A stretch of 64,000 nt of DNA, from contig NC_087073.1 in NCBI RefSeq assembly GCF_026151205.1, forward strand, positions 13,101,837-13,165,836, given 5' to 3'. This stretch comes from Bolinopsis microptera. Lineage: Eukaryota > Ctenophora > Tentaculata > Lobata > Bolinopsidae. The notes below the pieces were generated by a model. That model was not told the DNA's origin. It saw only the letters and a program-made list of their open reading frames with translations, and did not search any database. This document shows, piece after piece, positions 49,440 through 62,361 of the stretch. Position numbers and translations under genes: made by a program. Position 1 is the stretch's first letter. Each line of letters starts with the position of its first letter.

Positions 49440-50927
49440 CGACACTTATTGAACTATTGTTCAATTTAAAATTGAGGCCAGATAAACATTAGATTATATT
49501 AAAGCATTGCCTTTAATACCATAAAACAATCCTCGGTTCAAAATCATTTTTCATAAAAAAACGTCCGTTCTTCCACTGATAATCAGCGAGCTATGTGCTG
49601 AACTGACAGTATTTAGCTTATTAGAATAGAGCTATAGAAGTAGTGCATATTGTTGTGATATGAGACTTAAAGTCATTATTTATTGACCAGAGAGCTCAGC
49701 TCAGGTGTTGAGATGTTTAGATAAAAATTGTTGAATTGTAAATACTTTGGAATCAATGTTATCAGTTTCAAATTCAGATTATTCAGATCAGCGTTTTATT
49801 TATTTTGTCACTTTTATTCGATAATTTATTTCATATATTAGTATATTGAGAAGTATTACTATCAACCTTCTCATCGGCCCATAATATGGCACACTTTGAA
49901 TACATATCTGAACGTTAAACGTAGTGGGAACTGATAATGAAATTGATAGACAGGGTATCTCAAATTAAGGCTTCTTCTGCACTCACAATTAAAATGATAC
50001 GCACAAATTGGGCCAAGAATCCTGGGTGAAGGTCAAAAGTCCTGAGCCTGGGGCCAAAGTGATAAAGATTTTGAAATTTCAAGGACCCCAAGAGGCTGAA
50101 TTAATTGATAGTTACCCACTTTTATGTCATCTCTGCCGCCATCTTAATAAGGTCTCTGCACAGGCCTCCTCTTCAATGTTATTGTTAGTGCTGAAGTTGT
50201 AGGGGCAATGTGGTAACAAATGATCAGCCAGGAAGAGTCACAGTTCCGGAGGATCTTTGACTAATCCCAATTCGGGAAAACGACTGTGCTGAATATGAAA
50301 CTGAAATAACTCACATCATTGGAAAAAACATACTATTCCTGGTGATTTAACAGAATTATTTGATATATAAGCATCTTTTTAAACTTTCATTTTCTCGATC
50401 GTGTCTTGTGGCTGTGCCATTTTCAGTGACAAAAAAATTTTCATTCAAAAAAAATTCAGTCAAAACAGTGAAATTTGGGTCGCGGAGCTTGGAGCTGAGA
50501 GCTGAAATTCGAATTTTTCCTACCGGTAGGACATATTCAAAATATTTATTTCATCATTGCATCAAAGTTTTCTCCGGATATACTGCCTTCAGTACCTTGA
50601 CGGCGACTTGTGTCAATCTCACCGACCTCACTAATTTCGGTCAAGGGACGGCAGAAAAGCTCCTTTTAAAAAGGATGATAATTAATCACTCTACAGTCGA
50701 CTGTCACGTGACAAAAACGCCGTGATTTCATTGGTTAACCTAATAACGCGCCGCAGATCTCTATAAACACAAATTATTCATCGCGCGTGCAGTAAACTCA
50801 AATTAAGTCCTAATTTGTTACCGAAATTTGGCAACAATCAACATCATGGCACAATTAAGTCACGTGCCCAGTAAATTGCTAATCAAATGTACGGCACTTA
50901 TACAGTCTACAGTGTATGAATTCATGA
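49440..50927. other. Intergenic, no gene supported
   Basis: AT-rich sequence between TIMP and the satellite. A 121-codon plus-strand open frame at 50360-50725 has no domain, no signal peptide and no splice context that supports it. Confidence 0.5.
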
Positions 50928-53900
50928 ACAACTTTCAAAACTTAACCACAAAACCGACTCTGAGCACTATTTCTAGGTTCTGAAACGACTAAATGATGCA
51001 AATTATAAATCCTCAGAGCTGATCCCACTCTACATTAAAAACACTTTCCAACTACAAAACTTAACCACAAAACCGACTCTGAGCACTATTTCTAGGTTCT
51101 GAAACGACTAAATGATGCAAATTATAAATCCTCAGAGCTGATCCCACTCTACATTAAAAACACTTTCCAACTACAAAACTTAACCACAAAACCAGCTCTG
51201 ACCACTATTTCTAGGTTCTGAAACGACTAAATGATGCAAATTATAAATCCTCAGAGCTGATCCCACTCTACATGAAAAACACTTTCCAACTACAAAACTT
51301 AACCACAAAACCAGCTCTGACCACTATTTCTAGGTTCTCAAACGACTAAATGATGCAAATTATAAATCCTCAGAGCTGATCCCACTCTACATTAAAAACA
51401 GTTTCCAACTACAAAACTTAACCACAAAACCAGCTTTTAGCACTATTTCTAGGTTCTGAAACGTCTAAATGATGCGAATTATAAATCCTCAGAGCTGATC
51501 CCACTCTACATTAAAAACACTTTCCAACTACAAAACTTAACCACAAAACCAGCTTTGAGCACTATTTCTAGGTTCTCAAACGACTAAATGATGCGAATTA
51601 TAAATCCTCAGAGCTGATCCCACTCTACATTAAAAACACTTTCCAACTACAAAACTTAACCACAAAACCAGCTCTGACCACTATTTCTAGGTTCTGAAAC
51701 GACTAAATGATGCGAATTATAAATCCTCAGAGCTGATCCCACTCTACATTAAAAACACTTTCCAACTACAAAACTTAACCACAAAACCGACTCTGACCAC
51801 TATTTCTAGGTTCTGAAACGTCTAAATGATACGAATTATAAATCCTCAGAGCTGATCCCACTCTACATTAAAAACACTTTCCAACTACAAAACTTAACCA
51901 CAAAACCGACTCTGAGCACTATTTCTAGGTTCTGAAACGACTAAATGATGCAAATTATAAATCCTCAGAGCTGATCCCACTCTACATTAAAAACACTTTC
52001 CAACTACAAAACTTAACCACAAAACCAGCTCTGACCACTATTTCTAGGTTCTGAAACGACTAAATGATGCAAATTATAAATCCTCAGAGCTGATCCCACT
52101 CTACATTAAAAACACTTTCCAACTACAAAACTTAACCACAAAACCAGCTCTGACCACTATTTCTAGGTTCTGAAACGACTAAATGATGCGAATTATAAAT
52201 CCTCAGAGCTGATCCCACTCTACATTAAAAACACTTTCCAACTACAAAACTTAACCACAAAACCGACTCTGAGCACTATTTCTAGGTTCTGAAACGACTA
52301 AATGATGCAAATTATAAATCCTCAGAGCTGATCCCACTCTACATTAAAAACACTTTCCAACTACAAAACTTAACCACAAAACCAGCTTTTAGCACTATTT
52401 CTAGGTTCTGAAACGTCTAAATGATGCGAATTATAAATCCTCAGAGCTGATCCCACTCTACATGAAAAACACTTTCCAACTACAAAACTTAACCACAAAA
52501 CCAGCTCTGACCACTATTTCTAGGTTCTCAAACGACTAAATGATACGAATTATAAATCCTCAGAGCTGATCCCACTCTACATTAAAAACACTTTCCAACT
52601 ACAAAACTTAACCACAAAACCAGCTCTGACCACTATTTCTAGGTTCTGAAACGACTAAATGATGCAAATTATAAATCCTCAGAGCTGATCCCACTCTACA
52701 TGAAAAACACTTTCCAACTACAAAACTTAACCACAAAACCAGCTCTGACCACTATTTCTAGGTTCTCAAACGACTAAATGATGCAAATTATAAATCCTCA
52801 GAGCTGATCCCACTCTACATTAAAAACACTTTCCAACTACAAAACTTAACCACAAAACCGACTCTGAGCACTATTTCTAGGTTCTGAAACGACTAAATGA
52901 TGCAAATTATAAATCCTCAGAGCTGATCCCACTCTACATTAAAAACACTTTCCAACTACAAAACTTAACCACAAAACCAGCTCTGACCACTATTTCTAGG
53001 TTCTGAAACGACTAAATGATGCAAATTATAAATCCTCAGAGCTGATCCCACTCTACATGAAAAACACTTTCCAACTACAAAACTTAACCACAAAACCAGC
53101 TCTGACCACTATTTCTAGGTTCTGAAACGTCTAAATGATACGAATTATAAATCCTCAGAGCTGATCCCACTCTACATTAAAAACACTTTCCAACTACAAA
53201 ACTTAACCACAAAACCGACTCTGAGCACTATTTCTAGGTTCTGAAACGACTAAATGATGCAAATTATAAATCCTCAGAGCTGATCCCACTCTACATTAAA
53301 AACACTTTCCAACTACAAAACTTAACCACAAAACCAGCTCTGACCACTATTTCTAGGTTCTGAAACGACTAAATGATGCAAATTATAAATCCTCAGAGCT
53401 GATCCCACTCTACATTAAAAACACTTTCCAACTACAAAACTTAACCACAAAACCAGCTCTGACCACTATTTCTAGGTTCTGAAACGACTAAATGATGCGA
53501 ATTATAAATCCTCAGAGCTGATCCCACTCTACATTAAAAACACTTTCCAACTACAAAACTTAACCACAAAACCGACTCTGAGCACTATTTCTAGGTTCTG
53601 AAACGACTAAATGATGCGAATTATAAATCCTCAGAGCTGATCCCACTCTACATTAAAAACACTTTCCAACTACAAAACTTAACCACAAAACCAGCTCTGA
53701 CCACTATTTCTAGGTTCTGAAACGACTAAATGATGCAAATTATAAATCCTCAGAGCTGATCCCACTCTACATTAAAAACACTTTCCAACTAAAAAACTTA
53801 ACCACAAAACCAGCTCTGACCACTATTTCTAGGTTCTGAAACGACTAAATGATGCAAATTATAAATCCTCAGAGCTGATCCCACTCTACATTAAAAACAC

Positions 53901-56900
53901 TTTCCAACTACAAAACTTAACCACAAAACCAGCTCTGACCACTATTTCTAGGTTCTCAAACGACTAAATGATGCAAATTATAAATCCTCAGAGCTGATCC
54001 CACTCTACATTAAAAACACTTTCCAACTACAAAACTTAACCACAAAACCAGCTCTGACCACTATTTCTAGGTTCTGAAACGACTAAATGATGCAAATTAT
54101 AAATCCTCAGAGCTGATGCCACTCTACATTAAAAACACTTTCCAACTACAAAACTTAACCACAAAACCAGCTCTGACCACTATTTCTAGGTTCTGAAACG
54201 ACTAAATGATGCAAATTATAAATCCTCAGAGCTGATCCCACTCTACATTAAAAACACTTTCCAACTACAAAACTTAACCACAAAACCAGCTCTGACCACT
54301 ATTTCTAGGTTCTGAAACGACTAAATGATGCAAATTATAAATCCTCAGAGCTGATCCCACTCTACATGAAAAACACTTTCCAACTACAAAACTTAACCAC
54401 AAAACCAGCTCTGACCACTATTTCTAGGTTCTCAAACGACTAAATGATGCAAATTATAAATCCTCAGAGCTGATCCCACTCTACATTAAAAACAGTTTCC
54501 AACTACAAAACTTAACCACAAAACCAGCTTTTAGCACTATTTCTAGGTTCTGAAACGTCTAAATGATGCGAATTATAAATCCTCAGAGCTGATCCCACTC
54601 TACATTAAAAACACTTTCCAACTACAAAACTTAACCACAAAACCAGCTTTGAGCACTATTTCTAGGTTCTCAAACGACTAAATGATGCGAATTATAAATC
54701 CTCAGAGCTGATCCCACTCTACATTAAAAACACTTTCCAACTAAAAAACTTAACCACAAAACCAGCTCTGACCACTATTTCTAGGTTCTCAAACGACTAA
54801 ATGATGCAAATTATAAATCCTCAGAGCTGATCCCACTCTACATTAAAAACACTTTCCAACTACAAAACTTAACCACAAAACCAGCTCTGACCACTATTTC
54901 TAGGTTCTGAAACGACTAAATGATGCAAATTATAAATCCTCAGAGCTGATCCCACTCTACATTAAAAACACTTTCCAACTACAAAACTTAACCACAAAAC
55001 CAGCTCTGACCACTATTTCTAGGTTCTGAAACGACTAAATGATGCAAATTATAAATCCTCAGAGCTGATCCCACTCTACATTAAAAACACTTTCCAACTA
55101 CAAAACTTAACCACAAAACCAGCTCTGACCACTATTTCTAGGTTCTGAAACGACTAAATGATGCAAATTATAAATCCTCAGAGCTGATCCCACTCTACAT
55201 GAAAAACACTTTCCAACTACAAAACTTAACCACAAAACCAGCTCTGACCACTATTTCTAGGTTCTCAAACGACTAAATGATGCAAATTATAAATCCTCAG
55301 AGCTGATCCCACTCTACATTAAAAAACAGTTTCCAACTACAAAACTTAACCACAAAACCAGCTTTTAGCACTATTTCTAGGTTCTGAAACGTCTAAATGA
55401 TGCGAATTATAAATCCTCAGAGCTGATCCCACTCTACATTAAAAACACTTTCCAACTACAAAACTTAACCACAAAACCAGCTTTGAGCACTATTTCTAGG
55501 TTCTCAAACGACTAAATGATGCGAATTATAAATCCTCAGAGCTGATCCCACTCTACATTAAAAACACTTTCCAACTACAAAACTTAACCACAAAACCAGC
55601 TCTGACCACTATTTCTAGGTTCTGAAACGACTAAATGATGCGAATTATAAATCCTCAGAGCTGATCCCACTCTACATTAAAAACACTTTCCAACTACAAA
55701 ACTTAACCACAAAACCGACTCTGACCACTATTTCTAGGTTCTGAAACGTCTAAATGATACGAATTATAAATCCTCAGAGCTGTTCCCACTCTACATTAAA
55801 AACACTTTCCAACTACAAAACTTAACCACAAAACCGACTCTGAGCACTATTTCTAGGTTCTGAAACGACTAAATGATGCAAATTATAAATCCTCAGAGCT
55901 GATCCCACTCTACATTAAAAACACTTTCCAACTACAAAACTTAACCACAAAACCAGCTCTGACCACTATTTCTAGGTTCTGAAACGACTAAATGATGCAA
56001 ATTATAAATCCTCAGAGCTGATCCCACTCTACATTAAAAACACTTTCCAACTACAAAACTTAACCACAAAACCAGCTCTGACCACTATTTCTAGGTTCTG
56101 AAACGACTAAATGATGCGAATTATAAATCCTCAGAGCTGATCCCACTCTACATTAAAAACACTTTCCAACTACAAAACTTAACCACAAAACCGACTCTGA
56201 GCACTATTTCTAGGTTCTGAAACGACTAAATGATGCAAATTATAAATCCTCAGAGCTGATCCCACTCTACATTAAAAACACTTTCCAACTACAAAACTTA
56301 ACCACAAAACCAGCTTTTAGCACTATTTCTAGGTTCTGAAACGTCTAAATGATGCGAATTATAAATCCTCAGAGCTGATCCCACTCTACATGAAAAACAC
56401 TTTCCAACTACAAAACTTAACCACAAAACCAGCTCTGACCACTATTTCTAGGTTCTCAAACGACTAAATGATGCAAATTATAAATCCTCAGAGCTGATCC
56501 CACTCTACATTAAAAACAGTTTCCAACTACAAAACTTAACCACAAAACCAGCTTTTAGCACTATTTCTAGGTTCTGAAACGTCTAAATGATGCGAATTAT
56601 AAATCCTCAGAGCTGATCCCACTCTACATTAAAAACACTTTCCAACTACAAAACTTAACCACAAAACCAGCTTTGAGCACTATTTCTAGGTTCTCAAACG
56701 ACTAAATGATGCGAATTATAAATCCTCAGAGCTGATCCCACTCTACATTAAAAACACTTTCCAACTAAAAAACTTAACCACAAAACCAGCTCTGACCACT
56801 ATTTCTAGGTTCTCAAACGACTAAATGATGCAAATTATAAATCCTCAGAGCTGATCCCACTCTACATTAAAAACACTTTCCAACTACAAAACTTAACCAC

Positions 56901-59320
56901 AAAACCAGCTCTGACCACTATTTCTAGGTTCTGAAACGACTAAATGATGCAAATTATAAATCCTCAGAGCTGATCCCACTCTACATTAAAAACACTTTCC
57001 AACTACAAAACTTAACCACAAAACCAGCTCTGACCACTATTTCTAGGTTCTGAAACGACTAAATGATGCAAATTATAAATCCTCAGAGCTGATCCCACTC
57101 TACATTAAAAACACTTTCCAACTACAAAACTTAACCACAAAACCAGCTCTGACCACTATTTCTAGGTTCTGAAACGACTAAATGATGCAAATTATAAATC
57201 CTCAGAGCTGATCCCACTCTACATGAAAAACACTTTCCAACTACAAAACTTAACCACAAAACCAGCTCTGACCACTATTTCTAGGTTCTCAAACGACTAA
57301 ATGATGCAAATTATAAATCCTCAGAGCTGATCCCACTCTACATTAAAAACAGTTTCCAACTACAAAACTTAACCACAAAACCAGCTTTTAGCACTATTTC
57401 TAGGTTCTGAAACGTCTAAATGATGCGAATTATAAATCCTCAGAGCTGATCCCACTCTACATTAAAAACACTTTCCAACTACAAAACTTAACCACAAAAC
57501 CAGCTTTGAGCACTATTTCTAGGTTCTCAAACGACTAAATGATGCGAATTATAAATCCTCAGAGCTGATCCCACTCTACATTAAAAACACTTTCCAACTA
57601 CAAAACTTAACCACAAAACCGACTCTGACCACTATTTCTAGGTTCTGAAACGTCTAAATGATACGAATTATAAATCCTCAGAGCTGATCCCACTCTACAT
57701 TAAAAACACTTTCCAACTACAAAACTTAACCACAAAACCGACTCTGAGCACTATTTCTAGGTTCTGAAACGACTAAATGATGCAAATTATAAATCCTCAG
57801 AGCTGATCCCACTCTACATTAAAAACACTTTCCAACTACAAAACTTAACCACAAAACCAGCTCTGACCACTATTTCTAGGTTCTGAAACGACTAAATGAT
57901 GCAAATTATAAATCCTCAGAGCTGATCCCACTCTACATTAAAAACACTTTCCAACTACAAAACTTAACCACAAAACCAGCTCTGACCACTATTTCTAGGT
58001 TCTGAAACGACTAAATGATGCGAATTATAAATCCTCAGAGCTGATCCCACTCTACATTAAAAACACTTTCCAACTACAAAACTTAACCACAAAACCGACT
58101 CTGAGCACTATTTCTAGGTTCTGAAACGACTAAATGATGCAAATTATAAATCCTCAGAGCTGATCCCACTCTACATTAAAAACACTTTCCAACTACAAAA
58201 CTTAACCACAAAACCAGCTTTTAGCACTATTTCTAGGTTCTGAAACGTCTAAATGATGCGAATTATAAATCCTCAGAGCTGATCCCACTCTACATGAAAA
58301 ACACTTTCCAACTACAAAACTTAACCACAAAACCAGCTCTGACCACTATTTCTAGGTTCTCAAACGACTAAATGATGCGAATTATAAATCCTCAGAGCTG
58401 ATCCCACTCTACATTAAAAACACTTTCCAACTACAAAACTTAACCACAAAACCAGCTCTGACCACTATTTCTAGGTTCTGAAACGACTAAATGATGCGAA
58501 TTATAAATCCTCAGAGCTGATCCCACTCTACATAAAAACACTTTCCAACTACAAAACTTAACCACAAAACCGACTCTGACCACTATTTCTAGGTTCTGAA
58601 ACGTCTAAATGATACGAATTATAAATCCTCAGAGCTGATCCCACTCTACATTAAAAACACTTTCCAACTACAAAACTTAACCACAAAACCGACTCTGAGC
58701 ACTATTTCTAGGTTCTGAAACGACTAAATGATGCAAATTATAAATCCTCAGAGCTGATCCCACTCTACATTAAAAACACTTTCCAACTACAAAACTTAAC
58801 CACAAAACCAGCTCTGACCACTATTTCTAGGTTCTGAAACGACTAAATGATGCAAATTATAAATCCTCAGAGCTGATCCCACTCTACATTAAAAACACTT
58901 TCCAACTACAAAACTTAACCACAAAACCAGCTCTGACCACTATTTCTAGGTTCTGAAACGACTAAATGATGCGAATTATAAATCCTCAGAGCTGATCCCA
59001 CTCTACATTAAAAACACTTTCCAACTACAAAACTTAACCACAAAACCGACTCTGACCACTATTTCTAGGTTCTGAAACGACTAAATGATACGAATTATAA
59101 ATCCTCAGAGCTGATCCCACTCTACATTAAAAACACTTTCCAACTACAAAACTTAACCACAAAACCGACTCTGAGCACTATTTCTAGGTTCTGAAACGAC
59201 TAAATGATGCAAATTATAAATCCTCAGAGCTGATCCCACTCTACATTAAAAACACTTTCCAACTACAAAACTTAACCACAAAACCAGCTCTGACCACTAT
59301 TTCTAGGTTCTGAAACGACT
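50928..59320 (+). repeat. 119-bp satellite array, about 70 monomers
   Basis: Monomers repeat every 119 bp (for example CTTAACC at 50941, 51060 and 51179). They differ at a few fixed positions: CGACTCTGAGC, CAGCTCTGACC, CAGCTTTTAGC or CAGCTTTGAGC; GAAACGACT or CAAACGACT or GAAACGTCT; GCAA, GCGA or ACGA; ATTAAAAAC or ATGAAAAAC. Combinations of these variants recur in blocks, so the array has higher-order structure. No open frame or promoter is convincing. Confidence 0.97.
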
Positions 59321-60618
59321 CGGAGCAGTTCTTCAAGCCCCGCATTCATCCGTCGCAACACTATTATCTGATAGAGTTTTGATGCCGTGGAGCGTAGGGT
59401 AATGCCCCTGTTGTTCGAGCAGTATGATGTATCACCCTTTTTCGGGACAATAACAATGATACCCTTAACCCAATCCTCTGGCACATTCTCTGTCTCCCAT
59501 ACACGTGCAAACAGTTTCTCAAGCCTGTCTAAAAGACCAGAAGCCCCATACTTCAGCTGTTCGTTGGAAATTTCATCAATTCCAGGGCTCTTGTGATTCT
59601 TCAGACCCTTTAAAGCCTCAGATATCTCTGTTCTGCTAGGGGGTATATCACTATCACTCAGATACGGAAAACATGGTGCGACCTCTAGACTGTCTCGGTC
59701 TGAAAGGTCCACGTCTCCTATCTGCGGATTTAGTAGTTCAGCGAAGTGCTCACCCCATCGTTTTCGTTGAGCAGCGGGGTCAGAAATCAACTTCTCGGTT
59801 TTATCTCTGACAGCAGTTGACTTCCGACTCTTCTTGCCTGACAAGGACTTGATCATCTGCCAGACCTCCCTCTGCTGACCGTGTGAAGAAGCTGTTTCCA
59901 GATCGGCTGCAACCTGTAAAGCCCAGTTCTCATCGTCCTTCTTGCAGCTCTTCTTAACACGCTTATTAGCAAGAGAATACTCAGATCTATTGAATCCATC
60001 ACTTGTGCATTTCTGCTTGACCTTACTCCGCTCCGTGATGAGATCCTTTGTCTCTTGTGACAAGTGCTGCTTCTTCCTCCGGCGCGGGCGTTGACCCAAA
60101 ACCTCCAAAGAAACTTCCCTGATGCCCTCCTTGACCAACTCCCACTCTCCATCCAGACTCTCTTCCACCGGCAGACCACTGAATCGGTTATGCAGTGCGA
60201 TGCAATACTCCTGCACCTTAGATTGGTCACGCAGATGCTCGATAGCTGGTGCTTTTCTATGTGACCCTTGTATCTTTTTGATTCCCATCAGTTTGATCCT
60301 CATAGGACTCTTGACCAAGTAGTGATCAGAGCCTATGTCTGCACCTCTATAAGTTCGAACATCAAGAAGAGAGTGACTCCACTTGGTAGAGATACAAACA
60401 TGATCTATCTGATTGACAGTACGGCTATAATTGGGAGACCTCCAGGTGCCTTTATGGATGTCCTTGTGTTGAAACAATGTTCCTCCAACTGTCAACTGAT
60501 ACATGGCACAGAAATCCAACAGCCGAAGTCCGTTATTACTTGACGTCTCATGTAAGGACTCTCCTCCAATTACCCCAGACCAAGATGAAATCAAAAGTGC
60601 AAATTTCAATGTTGTCAC
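59321..60618 (-). mobile_element. LINE-D: RTE-like LINE fragment (endonuclease to RT)
   Basis: The minus strand encodes, without interruption, the end of an endonuclease (NGLRLLDFCAMYQL, GTWRSPNYSRTVNQIDH, RGADIGSDHYLV), a basic linker, and the start of an RT (HKSPGIDEISNEQLKYG, PEDWVKGIIVIVPKKGD, NNRGITL, KLYQIIVLRRM). It lacks the endonuclease N terminus and everything from RT motif 3 on, including the YxDD site. The left edge abuts the satellite sharply, within GAAACGACT. The intact frame over 430 codons suggests recent transposition or recombination. RTE-type placement is by motif memory. Confidence 0.85.
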
Positions 60619-61295
60619 ATTGAAACGTTAAATAATTCCTTTCCTCCTTATTTTATTTTTCATAAATATCTTATCAGCTAGCAAAGAAAAACAGTCCTGG
60701 CTGTCCAAGAACCCTAACACGAGGGCCGGAACACACAAGCAGTGGTAGCAGGAAATACAACAAGCAGTGGCGTAACAACAATACGAACTAGAGGGACTAT
60801 AAAAACAGGTTACCACTTCCTGTAAAGAAGAAGAATAAAAAACATTCCCCCATCTCACGTGCGTCGTGCAGGCAGATTAAAAATCTTACTGTTATCTATA
60901 TTTTGAGACCTCATGTGGCGTGTTTTTCTGCTTTTTATACTTATATAGCACTAAAGATTCTGCAGTCTTAACTCTTATACTTTTCAAGTACAAATAATTG
61001 ACTTCGGTAAAATTGTAATATGCCGACTCGCTATAAAGGTTTAAAACATGAGTGATTGTTGGTTGTAAAGTGCTAAGTATTTTTCCTTCTTAAATGGCTA
61101 TATAAAAATGCTTGTTATATTAGCCGGAGTTTAGCAGCTCTGAAACAACCTTATGATAGAGCGCACAAATATAGAGCAGCTGTTATGAACAGTCAACTAA
61201 CAGCCATTTTAACGGCCGTGATCATGTCGTTACGATAATACGTCTCAGCATTTTTAGCCGGTTAATTAGTTTACCGGCAATAAAAAATCTTACGC
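60619..61295. other. Spacer between LINE-D and the inverted satellite
   Basis: AT-rich and without coding features. No sequence shared with the left flank of the main array was noticed. Confidence 0.5.
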
Positions 61296-62361
61296 AGTGG
61301 GAGCTCTGAGGATTTATAATTCGCATCATTTAGTCGTTTGAGAACCTAGAAATAATGCTCAGAGTCGGTTTTGTGGTTAAGTTTTGTAGTTGGAAAGTGT
61401 TTTTAATGTAGAGTGGGATCAGCTCTGAGGATTTATAATTCGCATCATTTAGTCGTTTTAGAACCTAGAAATAATGCTCAGAGTCGGTTTTGTGGTTAAG
61501 TTTTATAGTTGGAAAGTGTTTTTAATGTAGAGTGGGATCAGCTCTGAGGATTTATAATTCGCATCATTTAGTCGTTTCAGAACCTAGAAATAGTGCTCAG
61601 AGTCGGTTTTGTGGTTAAGTTTTGTAGTTGGAAAGTGTTTTTAATGTAGAGTGGGATCAGCTCTGAGGATTTATAATTCGCATCATTTAGTCGTTTCAGA
61701 ACCTAGAAATAGTGCTCAGAGTCGGTTTTGTGGTTAAGTTTTATAGTTGGAAAGTGTTTTTAATGTAGAGTGGGATCAGCTCTGAGGATTTATAATTCGC
61801 ATCATTTAGTCGTTTGAGAACCTAGAAATAGTGGTCAGAGCTGCTTTTGTGGTTAAGTTTTGTAGTTGGAAAGTGTTTTTAATGTAGAGTGGGATCAGCT
61901 CTGAGGATTTATAATTCGCATCATTTAGTCGTTTCAGAACCTAGAAATAGTGGTCAGAGTCGGTTTTGTGGTTAAGTTTTGTAGTTGGAAAGTGTTTTTA
62001 ATGTAGAGTGGGATCAGCTCTGAGGATTTATAATTCGCATCATTTAGTCGTTTCAGAACCTAGAAATAGTGGTCAGAGCTGGTTTTGTGGTTAAGTTTTG
62101 TAGTTGGAAAGTGTTTTTAATGTAGAGTGGGATCAGCTCTGAGGATTTATAATTCGCATCATTTAGTCGTTTCAGAACCTAGAAATAGTGGTCAGAGCTG
62201 GTTTTGTGGTTAAGTTTTGTAGTTGGAAAGTGTTTTTAATGTAGAGTGGGATCAGCTCTGAGGATTTATAATTCGCATCATTTAGTCGTTTCAGAACCTA
62301 GAAATAGTGTTCAGAGTCGGTTTTGTGGTTAAGTTTTGTAGTTGGAAAGTGTTTTTAATGT
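61296..62361 (-). repeat. Inverted 119-bp satellite array, about 9 monomers
   Basis: The same monomer as the main array in reverse complement, with matching variant positions (CAGAGTCGG or CAGAGCTGG) plus a few private changes (AATAATGCTCAG, TTTTATAGTTGG, CTGCTTTTGTGG). It ends within the ACATTAAAAACAC part of the monomer. Confidence 0.97.

Noticed and set aside
50360-50725. 121-codon ORF before the satellite
   Set aside because: No recognisable domain, no conserved motif, and composition typical of intergenic sequence.
61296-62361. CRISPR-like array interpretation of the regular repeats
   Set aside because: There are no unique spacers; whole 119-bp units repeat, in a eukaryotic context, so this is satellite DNA.
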